Below, one piece after another: positions 51,201 to 62,200 of a stretch of 64,000 bases of DNA. Source of the DNA: Rhynochetos jubatus (taxonomy: Eukaryota > Chordata > Aves > Eurypygiformes > Rhynochetidae); NCBI GenBank assembly GCA_027574665.1, contig CM050659.1:18391001-18455000 (forward strand), given 5' to 3'. Position numbers and translations under genes: made by a program. Numbering within the stretch: the stretch's first letter is position 1; each line of letters starts with the position of its first letter. Under the pieces are notes generated by a model that was not told where the DNA came from, did not search any database, and saw nothing but the letters and a program-made list of their open reading frames with translations.

Positions 51201-54200
51201 ACAATATTAATGCAGCGCTATTAATAACACTTATAAAGGTTTGGGTCAGACTAATTCTGAGATTCATCATAACAAAACAGGGCATATTGCACAACTCCAG
51301 GGTACATTTGTTAAAATATCTGAGTGATTTAGTACTTGGTGTTCCATTGATTTTTCCCACAGATGTCTAAATCACTAATGTATATCACCAGACACCACGT
51401 GGCTAACACATCCCAACACTGAGTAAAACACCAGGATTCCAGTTAGTCCTTTCCCTTCAAGCAGCTGAGAGTTCTTGATTTTAAATGTGTCTGAGGCGAG
51501 AAGTTAAACGCCTGCTAACAACCCGTGCTGAGCATGGAAGTACTTTCCTGACTAAGTGTCAGGGAGTCCCTCTGGATACGTCAGAATCAACACACAAAAC
51601 AGGAGCGAAGGTCACATATGCAATCCCAAAGGAGGGGAAATGTTTAATTAGAGGGCATGGGGGTTTATGGCATTTTTGGTAAAATAACAATTACACAATG
51701 TTTTCACACATCAAAGCACGCTCCCTTGGGAATGCCTATGTTCTTATCTCCAAAACATGAACTGTGTCAGAGGGATGATTAACACTGCATCAAGCATCTG
51801 CCTTGACATTTGAAGGTCTTCCAAACCAGAAATGAGGCGCCTGCTGCCTTTGCCTCCGATTTTGCACTAGACAGTAGAGATGAAGGATGCTCCGCTACCT
51901 CCTCCAACCTGCATTCCAGGAGCCTGAGCTGAACTGAGTGCTGGGCTCTGCCCTGGGAGCAGTTTGTGACTGCAGTCAGTCTGTCGTGATTACAGCTGGT
52001 GAGGTGCTTCCCCGCCAAAAGGATATAAGGGCAAATTCTTCTAGTGGAGATGCAACTTTTATTTGCAAGTGTCCAGTAGTAAAAGTAGCCAGTATTTTCA
52101 CATTAGAACCACCCAGAACTCATAATCTACTCCCTAACAGTGAAGGATACTTTTCAGAATCATCAGACCGAGTCTAGGGCTTCCACTAGTACAAATACAC
52201 ATTGCAACGTAGCAACCAGCCACTTCTTCACCTCTTCCTCCACCAACCTCTTTTTAACCGTCAGAATTTTTAACACACATCTGACTGACTCTGGGCAGCT
52301 TGCTTACATATCTGAAACCTGCTAGAAGAGATCTTGGACTCAGTACCTCTTCACTTTATCGCAGCAGTGGAGGAAGAGCCATCTAAAGCCTCTTCATGTC
52401 AGTCTGTGTAGTTTTTATCTCCCCAGACAACTGCCACCTCCAGAAAAAGAGGCTCAGGAAAGATGACGTTCATTCTTCAGAGCTGACAGCTGTAAAACAA
52501 GGTTCTTCAGACTGCAGAGAGAAAGACTCCTCAAAGATTGGTGTACCCTAGTAATCAAGTGAGTTGCCTGTTTCTAATTCTGAGCTGTCTGCAGGGCTTT
52601 TCCTTTCCCAGCATTGCATCTGACAGCAGATTGATAGAGATCAGGTGCCACTCACAATTAAAGCTGCAGGAAAACTGTAAAGATCATGTTTCTTTTGATG
52701 TCTATCACTCGCTCTCTGAGCTTTTAATCTAAAACCCATTTAGAGGGTTACAAATATCTACACAATGATGAGAGCTTACCAAAAGCTTCATATTGTTGGG
52801 ATTTAGCATGATGAAAGCCTGCAAGTAAGAAGGTTCAGATCCTTCTCTGTTGTGCTTTACAAAATGCTTAAGTACCCTCTATTATGTGTTCCTCTCGACT
52901 CTGAGGGCCGACCTGGCCCGTTTGCTCTATGTTCTCCATGTCCTTGCCCTTTAAATGGTGACAAGGGACCAGCAGGACAGGGCAAAGAGATCCCACAGTG
53001 CCTGTGACTGACAGGGGCCAAGCCCAGGCAGCCTGATGAAGCATCCTCCCAGCCTTTCACTTCACCTTAAAACTTCCAGAGAGGAGGGAGCTGGGAGTCT
53101 GCAGGATGACCGAGTGGCAGGAGAATGTGGCACTTCGGGGAGTTGGTGTGTGGAGGCTGAGCTGCGGGGAAGGAAGAGTAAGTCAGGGCTGGAGTCACTG
53201 TTAAAGAGCGGGCACAAAACAACTCTAGGGAACTGCAAGGAGACGGAAAGGGTACGGCTGTGGGCTTGCTCTTGCTACAGAGACACACATTTGTGACAGC
53301 AGCAGTTGTGCCACTTCTCCAGAGTACTACAGCTCTGATTTTGAGTGGCATCCGACCCCTCCCAAACTGTTCATGGGAAAGGGCAATCTTTCAGCAAAAG
53401 TGGAGAGACCGTGTGAGGCTCACACCCTCAAAATGCTACTGTGGAGGTGGAGACAGCCCTGAGAGGGGGAATGAAGAGGAGCAAGGAGAAAGCAGAGACC
53501 AAGTTTGGACCTGCGCAAGCCAAGGGCAGCTTTTCCATCACCGTCCTCAAGAGTGGGCTCTGGACACAGAGTTGTGAAACTGGCTTCAGAATTTCCTACT
53601 TGCACGATTTTCCTAATAGCACTGTTTTCAACTACTTTTTCTTAGTCACCCTTGGATGACACATCCAAGTCTATTTTGTTTTATGATTCTCTTGGGATGA
53701 CCTAATTGCATCAAAAATAGGGAGTTTGTTCATGTCTAATCAGATGGCTGTGTGATTAACTCATTCACAAGCATTTTGAAGGCAATTTTATAAATGCATG
53801 TAAAGGCCTTTGTCTCCAAACTTGAAAAGTCTATTTCAGTGTGTGTACACAGTCAGGCTGAGTCACTCCCTTTCTGCTAGTCAGCGAAAAGACATCCTAT
53901 TATGGGACACTGAACCCTTATCTATCTACTGGTTACATTTATAGTTCAGAAAGACTCCGATTATTTATTTATTTTTGCCTGCTGCACAGATACAGTGCCT
54001 GGGGACAAACGAGCTAGGTGACACCAGTGTCAGGCCCGCCCAGAAACTATTTTTAAAAACCAGGCTTTCAAACCCAACTTCCTCCTGGATCGAGGAGGCA
54101 GCACTGCGCAGTAATATCAAGGAGCGGGGAGGCTTTGTTCCAAAGTGTAGGAGCTTGGGAAGAAGAGATGCAGAGCCTAATCGTGCCTCGAAGCGAAAAA

Positions 54201-55019
54201 TTCTGTGCCTCTCCTACAAACGGAGAGGGCAGCAGTTTCCCTGCCCTCATCGGTGTGTATGTGCCATGCCCTACATGCCAGCATCCCGCACGAGGCTTTC
54301 AGGACACTGGAAGCACTGAAATAGTTATTTGCCCTATGCTTAGAGATCCCATCCCACTGTAGAACAGTTAAATATTAAGAATAACATGGAAATGCCCTTT
54401 TTTAAAAGGCTAGTAAACTAATTCTTCCTCCAGAAGGAAAACGCATACAGCCACTCCACAGCGTTACACTAGGTTTTCCCGAGTTCCATAGTGTAGCTGA
54501 GACCGTGGGCGAACGGCAGCACACAGATTCCAAAGGGAAGGCTTACGGATCTTAGTGACAAATAAGTTTGACTATGAGCTGAATGAAAGTACTTCCTGAG
54601 CCAATAACCCTGAGCAGAGTAAAGCAAAAGCAAGGTTTAATTCTGCCCCAGGTCATGATTTTGTCATAAGAACAAAGACAAAACTTACAGCCAGCGAGGG
54701 AAAGTATTATAGAAAACTTGACACTTACCAGAATTAAAATACAGATTTCCTAAATCCACTTTCCGTTATTATTGTTATTATTCTATACAAGCTGATTAGG
54801 CACTAGCAGATGTCACCACCACAAAGCTAGATACACGTGCACAAATATCATAATTAGATTTCTTAGTTCTCACCAAAAGTTTGCCATTAAGATGTGAAAA
54901 AGCAGGTTTGCTCCAAATATCTTCCAACATTTAAACCATAACCGAACCAACTTACCACCAGAATTAAACCATAGCTCTCCACCACAGGGATTATCTGTAG
55001 CAAAGAACTCAAACAGGCC
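48291..55019 (-). other. Intronic stretch with no recognised gene
   Basis: I found no receptor exon and no clear repeat. Open frames are at most about 114 codons and unrecognised. The sequence is GC-richer around 52850-53560 and 53990-54300. Confidence 0.6.
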
Positions 55020-55380
55020 TTGACTTGCAAACACTGGGGCGCGTGGGGTGCCTGTGCGGTCGGAGCAATGCTGCAGCATACAGCCATGTGTGGAGCACCA
55101 TGGGGACAGACCGCAGCTGCCACCGCAGGGTTTCATACCTCGGCTAACGCTGCTTCCCAAATTCAACTCACTTCCCTGGGTGGTGTTCCGTGGCTCTGCT
55201 GGCCCGCTCAGGGCTATCCCAGGGCCGAGACAGCTCTGCTCTGCGTGGTGACCGCAGTTACAGCGCTAGGCATGCTCCTACAGCGCAAGGGACTGCCTGA
55301 CCTTCCTGCGGTCCCAGAGCCACGTTTCGGCTGCAACGAGGAGAGCTGGGACCAGACCTCTCGCTCTGTTGAGTTGCTCT
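55020..55380. promoter_or_regulatory. Second CpG-rich intronic patch
   Basis: A hand count gives about 20 CpG in 360 bases at close to 59 percent GC, an observed/expected ratio near 0.64. A 136-codon plus-strand frame (55020-55430) lies in it, but it has no recognisable domain and GC-rich sequence favours such frames. No core promoter element is convincing. Confidence 0.33.
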
Positions 55381-55763
55381 GCATGGACCCTTCTAAGGTA
55401 CTCGTTAGAGAAGACCAATTTTTTTATTAGCTGGGAGGAGATATAACCTTGAAAACACCACAGTTTGGGCTTTCTATTACAACTAATAAAAGCTTGCTGA
55501 GGAAAACAAATCTTGACCCATTCTTTCTCTGAACCTACCTTCCCTTGCAGCTCACCCCCCCATGTTGAACTGATAAAGTCCTACAAATGATGCTGTTGTG
55601 TCCCACGTAAATGTCTTATAAGAGGATTTTCACAAACACCTATGCAATGTGAAGACTCTCTGTTTTCCACTGAAAAATCAGGGATATTCGTACTTCTACA
55701 GCAATTGGATTTGTGTTGAAATCCCATCCCTCTCAGCCTGTGAGTTCTCTGATAACAGATTTT

Positions 55764-55781
55764 CCCCCCCCCCCCCCCCCC
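55764..55781. repeat. Poly(C) tract, 18 C
   Basis: An uninterrupted run of 18 C follows gatttt. It is G18 on the IL1RAPL2 sense strand, hence prone to G-quadruplex formation and to length error in sequencing and replication. Confidence 0.95.
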
Positions 55782-58092
55782 ACTCCACAAGTCCTGTTTT
55801 TCCTTTTACTATCATTAGCTAAAACCAATTCCTGCCGAGGAGCGTACTATCGCTGACTTCTGATACACGAGCTGAACCAGCTCCTGGATGTCTACAGCTA
55901 TTTTCTGTTTTAATTCCATTTCTCTTTTTGCTGAGCTGATTCATGCTGTTATTATTATCCCCTTCAACAATAGAGGCTGAACTCTCGGTATCAATGCATA
56001 ATAGGTTTGTTGCGATAATAAACAGTCTTTTTAAGATATCCCAGCTTCATTCAAATGAAAAGTACCCACTTTGGAAAGATAAAACCCAAAGGTGATTATT
56101 ACCTGACTTGAAAACAACAAAAAGATGAGAAACAAATTGCTCACATGGGATTCAACCAATATTTAAACGGTAAAAATGCAGGGAAGATTGATGCCATTTA
56201 AAATTTTACTGGTTCTAAATAAGGTCTTAGACATTTAATTTAAATGATGCATTTGTACGCAGGGAATATCTAAGATTAATAACACAATGAAGACATCGTC
56301 TCTTGCCACAGCAATAAAAGAAAGCTTCAAATGCAAACCACTGAATAATATTTAACTGATGTGGAACCGATTTCCGTCTAAAAAGCTGGAGGAGGCATAA
56401 CTGCACAGCAAATATCATCCAGAACTTTACAGGCCACTCTGAGCCAGGGTAACGACTGGTGATTACCAGGAAGGGAGAATGGAGGGCTCTGCTCCACTCT
56501 GCTGGACAGTCTCCTTCCTGACTTGGAGCTGTTTCCAACCAGGTGAGCCCGTGGTGCTGCGACAGCCGCAGTGGAGCGGAGCCAGGCTCCCGAGCAGCAG
56601 CCGCAAAAGGCGTGCTTCTGGAAAACCAGATAATCCAGCTCAGGATTATCAACTACTGTGTAGCTGTGGAATTTTTATTCAACTAAACACAAGGCTGTCT
56701 GCCCTCAATCCAGCTTTTAAACAGTTTTTGGCCCATTTCCACTTCAAGGCTATTTTTAAGATGATTTATTTCTCCCCTAATGAAGACAAGCCCATTTCCT
56801 CACCACAAAAGTTTTCTTTACACAGCCAGCAGGAACCCTCCACATACTCTCTTAGCACTACAGAAACATCCCAGACACTAGTGGGATTCAGCAAATTCAC
56901 AGTGGTAAAAATGGGAAGTTTCCCAAGTTTGTCCTTACCTGGGATCATCAGGTTTTTTTAAGAGGTATCTTGATTTGGCCCCAGGCAACAGATCCACTGG
57001 TGAGACAAATCACTACTAGCTCCAGCTGTTTTCTATCCTCCTCCTAGGACAGATGCTAGGATGAAATACTTTTCTACAGAGCGAAAGCAAATTTTTAAAC
57101 CTGTTCTCTTCTGCAGGTCTGGACTGGACTATCAGTTGTCTGTGCCCCAGACCACAGCCAGTCTCTGCCTGCCCAGCTGGCTCAGAGGTTGGGTCCCACC
57201 ATGCTTGTCTGTGTGGGCAAACCCCAAATAACGACAGCAAACAACACCTGAGAGGAGCTGGATGTTCATCTGCACTGCAAAGGCTCATCACTTGGCCAAA
57301 TCGAACAGATTTTCTAGGGAATGCTACATGACACATTCCTGAAATCCATGTTAACTGCGCTCTCCGAACTAGCAAGTTTTTGTTTACAAAGCTCTAGTTA
57401 AACAGAGTAGTTCATTTTGCTTTGCTCCCAGATACATCCGAGTTGCTTGGATTTAAATTAATTGTTTGAGGTACACTCTCCCAGAATGGGAAATTTCAGT
57501 TCAAAGATCACATTTTACCCAGATTAAATGAAGACAAGTGAAAAGGGTGTTTCACAGTGCAGTGTCCAACAATCTTAATAAGGCAGCAAGATGAGCACTG
57601 CTTATAAAGCAGAAAGCCTACTATCACTTTCTAGCACCATTTTGAGAAGGAGAACACCTACAGTGTGCCAAATATGCTGTAATTGGAGAGCACTAGTAAC
57701 AAAAGTGTGAGATTTCTTGTTCATTCACATCTGAAAGAAAACAGCCTAGAGCTTCTTCCAGCTCTGGGGCAGGGGTGTGGGAGGATATTCATCACTTTGT
57801 CAGGTTATGCTGGACAGTCCTTGTTCTGTGAAATGAGCCAGGATACACTCGTGTTCCCAAGGCTGAGCACCGAGTAAATGAGCCATGTTCCATAAAACCG
57901 GTTGTGCTGCCCTCAAAGATCGCAAACAAGGTACAAAAATTTAAAGTAATGAATTTTTCCGGCTTTGCAAATGCCACATGTGGACTTTTAATCGGAGCAC
58001 TATGAATGTACGACATGCCTTCTTCACCATCAGTGAAAATGTGTTGGTAACATCAATTTTACACCACCTCTCCATACCACATTTGCAGATAC
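55782..58092 (-). other. Intronic stretch with no recognised gene
   Basis: Open frames up to 160 codons (56479-56961 plus, 56227-56652 minus) overlap each other on opposite strands and show no domain. I found no repeats or receptor exon. Confidence 0.6.
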
Positions 58093-58095
58093 CAG

Positions 58096-58128
58096 AAAAA
58101 AACCCCAAAACCCAAACAAACCCAAACC
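58096..58128. repeat. A/C-rich tract with four C runs (G-quadruplex candidate on minus strand)
   Basis: Runs of C lie at 58103-58106, 58111-58113, 58121-58123 and 58127-58128, separated by A-rich loops of 3 to 7 bases. On the transcribed strand this gives GG, GGG, GGG, GGGG in gene order, enough for a two-layer quadruplex. Confidence 0.75.
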
Positions 58129-58781
58129 ATAGAATACGAGGCAAAACTACTAAGTGATTGTCATTTCCATTAACAAAATCTGAACCTGGGCAGTAAGAGT
58201 CACATAGAACTGGGTTTTAGGACACAATAAGAAATAGGGCTGAGGTGGGTAAGTCATGTTTTGTACCGTTACCTGACAGCACAGGCTGTATTCCATTTGC
58301 AGTTTTCAGATAAAGGCAGATAATAAGTAATACAACGCTGCATTCGTGTGGACATGAACCGAGGTAGTGTTCTGAGAGTAGAAATTAGGGCTCTAGGCCA
58401 GGCAGCCTCAGAATTTCTGAACAGTGTCTTAAACTTGGAAGGTCTGAAGATACTCTACAACAATAACATTCCCAATGATGTTGCAAACCATGGAAATAAT
58501 GTGCCTCTGTGGCATGGAGGTGTTTGAAAATGGGATTTCTAAATGCTCTTAAGCTTTAGAGGTTCTGTCAGAATAAAGTACACCAGCTTTATCTGTAACA
58601 GTCCTGGCACGACCCACAACGTACAAGTGATGCAGAAGGAACTTCTGCCGCTCTGTATTTAAGCAGAAATACTGATTGCAGTGGATCCTGAGTTAGATCA
58701 GCTTTCAATATCCAGAGGCCACATTTATCTGCAGGACTCAGGCATGCTGTCCAATATCAACCATAGATATCCCTGGGATTC

Positions 58782-58796
58782 TTTTTTTTTTTTTTT
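58782..58796. repeat. Poly(T) tract, 15 T
   Basis: A run of 15 T with no recognisable retroposon body on either side; in gene sense it is A15. Confidence 0.95.
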
Positions 58797-59251
58797 GTTG
58801 GTTGAGAGTAAGCTCATATACTCACTGGTTGGATAATTACTGGTTCATCTATAAGCAGTGATTTGATTTGTATATCTAACTTGCAGCATCTAAATCACTC
58901 GGGTAAATGATCTGAAAAACAAGCAGACTATTAGTGTTGTAAATCACTGAACTGATTGGCACATCCTGAAAGCATTTTGCATCATACTAATTCTTTGAAA
59001 GCAGTCATTCCTACAAGAAGCTACCACTTGGCACAACGTTAAATCCTTCTGCTTTGCCTTCGGCTGTTAGCTGACTAAATGATCATTCATTCTTTGGAAA
59101 TAACAAATACCTCTGAGATTACCATTTTACTGTTGAAGGGAATCTATTTTGGTACAAGGAATGTAGAGAAATATGATGCCAGTTTTCTGTAGTGTGTGAA
59201 TATTTCTGATTTTCTTTAACACACATTTTATTATGGTGGATATGGCCTAGA

Positions 59252-59266
59252 TTTTTTTTTTTTTTT
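59252..59266. repeat. Poly(T) tract, 15 T
   Basis: A second run of 15 T, about 470 bases from the first, again without an attached retroposon that I can recognise. Confidence 0.95.
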
Positions 59267-62200
59267 ACATCAGTATATCTATTATATCTATTCAGGTTGC
59301 ACTGTATTTGCTCAAGCATCTGGTTCAGCTAAAGCAATCTCTAAACTCAGGCCACTAGTTCTCACAATCTGCCACAGATCCAACGCTCCAGAGCTCCCCC
59401 TGCACACGCTGCAGAGACCCCATAAATTTCCACCACTTTGTTTGTAAGTTGGTGTGTTGGACACTATGTCTTTGGTGAGCTAGCTGCATGCATTACTGGG
59501 TAACAGAAGTCAAAATCTGCCTACTCCATAGGCAATGAGAAGCACGGAAGCAGGAAGATTCCTCCTATGGAGAAGGCATCAGTTTTACCTGAGGAGGATG
59601 GCTCTTGAAGGCTAGGGGTGGTTGTATGCTCCAGAGCATCACGCTATTTGAAGAGAAGCACTCCCTCCCAGGGGAGAGAAACTCCTCCCAGGAGTTTTCA
59701 TGGTTTCAAGTAGACAGACCTTACTTTCTGGGTGTAGGATGCTTCCGTAACTCGTAGGCTTTGTGCAGGGGTGATGGCATGGCCCTCATTACAGGAGTTA
59801 GCCTTTCTCAGTTTGAATATTGGTCTCAAATACCTAAAATATCAGTACCTCTTTCTGGATTAAATCAAACAGAAACCCCTAACTTTCTCAACTAACGGTA
59901 CAGATGACTTCCGTAAATTTCACATTAAGATAAATACTTACGTGATGTGTCAAATCTACAAGCATTTTGCACAGTGTTCAAATGAGATCAGTGACACATC
60001 AGTAGTTTGCCTTTGTCTTTTCTCATTATAACCCAAACTTTTTGTTACTTGTCACATCAGCTCACTGGAACATCGATGCCGTCAGTGGCTAATGGTTGAT
60101 ATAGTTGATTCCTTGAAAGTCATTCAGCATTCATCAGTCCCCGTTGTTCCTTCAGGCTAATAAAATATGGCAGCTAAGACACAGGCACAATTATCCTGTG
60201 AGTTGGCTGCGCTTCTAAATTCACATAGTCTTTTTATGCCTTTTCCAAGAAGTCTTTGTCAGACATTGCAGATGATTCAGACAGTTTGAGAAAGCTACCA
60301 TCCCCTTCCCCAGGGAATTGCATCCTTTGTGGGTCAGATCCGGGCCTACGTCCTGGGCAGGAACATGTCCCTTGGGAGCAAGGGCACAGGAGCAGTGGAG
60401 TGGCTATGTCCTAGTTCCAATTAAATGCTATGAATATGGGTCCAAAGGTTTCTTCATCTTCTTACAGGCACCAAAAATGTGCCTGAGTGAAGGAAACCAC
60501 CCCATCGGGGTGTGATCTGCTGTCACCTGGAACAACTGCTGAGCTGTAGGTGTTTTGCAACTGACTGAAACTGGAGCTCCTGTTTTTCCACTGTGACTTG
60601 ATCTCACTGACACCATCAATGCTGCTCTGTGATCTTAAGATATATTTAGCATAAAAAAGAAAATAATCAGAGCCATGAAGTAATTGTTCCCTCCTCCAAA
60701 ACAACTCCTTAGAGTTTGCAAAAGACTGTTAGAAATTCAACGTTTGCGTGAAACCTGCAGCAATTTTCCGTGAAAGCGTAACAACTATTTTTACCAATGT
60801 CATAAACTATTCAAAATAATATGGATTACCACCAAATCCCTTTACAACTCTGCTCTCTAAAGTGCCAAATCTCCAAGGAGACACACATACCATATTATCT
60901 ACCACTTTCATGCAAAACACTGGAAAATAGATGCCAGAGAAAAGAACAGGAACTATGTAATTAACAGTTGCTGTGAAGTAAATGGGAGAAGAAGTTAAAT
61001 GAGGGGTGGCAGCTGGGCATACTCAAAGTTTCCACTTAGTTTTGAAATGAAGAATGAGCTTTTTATTTATAGGACAAAATTCTGACTCGTGCTGCAATAA
61101 CTTGAGGGTTGACCGTAGCCCCGCTGATGTCAAAAGGACTGTTTTTTCTTCAGTAAGTGGCCTGACCTGTAGGATTAGAGAGGTGCCAGTGACAACTACA
61201 TCATGTCTGAGCAGGCAAGGTACCTCGCAGGCACCCAAAACTGGTAACAGTTGGTAAGCTCTTCCCCATCCACCCCCGGAACCTGGCTGCGTTTTTCGCT
61301 ACACGCATGATCTCTGCAAGCTTAATACTGTGGGATTCTGCCAATAGGGACAGAACCTGACTTACTACACGGCAAAGTACGGAACTACGCCGTTTCAAAA
61401 AGAATGATGCAAACTAGGGTATTGCCAAATAACTAACGCCCAAGATGTGCCCTAATAAATTGGTGTATTACCAAACCCACTAAACAGAAGCAAGACTCCA
61501 TGTGTTCAACACCTCCTTCCCATTATTGTCCTGAAAAATACTTAGAAATGCAGTTTACTCTCAATTATGATGGTACAAGAGATATTTCTCTTTCATGATC
61601 TGTCAGAGTGTAATATACATGACAAATGATATTGTGTCCATTTGTAAAGGGCTTAGAAAAGAGTTAGTGGCTAAGATTATACTGAGGGATTCTAACTTCG
61701 GCCTTTATGGAGCATAACAGGGTTAGGCAGCGTGGCATCTCAGCCAGTCGGAACTATGACAGCGACACAATGTCTGGGATGACATCAAACCAGAAGATTT
61801 TCAGATAGAGGCAAACTGGGACAACTGAAACAAAAGCAAAAAACCCCAGCAAACACCTGCAGAAAAGCAGCCTAACAGTATTGTAAACTGCATGGAACAG
61901 ATGCGATGAGATTCGACTTCCAAAGTATTTTCAGGCAAGACTTCTACATCTAAAAACAACGGAAGTCTCTCGTGCAGCAGCCTATAATAATTTCTCTTTG
62001 CCATGAAGGGGATATCTGCTGTAAGTACAAATGCTCACTAGTCCAGAAGAAGTAGTACATATTTATTTTCCAAGCATTACCTGTAGCAAAGAGATATGTT
62101 TAAAACACAACAATTTTTCTCATGCTGCTATGGTGTTAAACTCGGTGATGCTGAGTTATGTAATGGGAGATTGAAAAAAACAGAAGTCTGTATTTAGAAA

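Noticed and set aside
58561-58610. Minus-strand VTDKAG after an acceptor-like gttacag, considered as the missing linker exon
   Set aside because: Only four residues agree, the prolines are missing, and no suitable donor follows.
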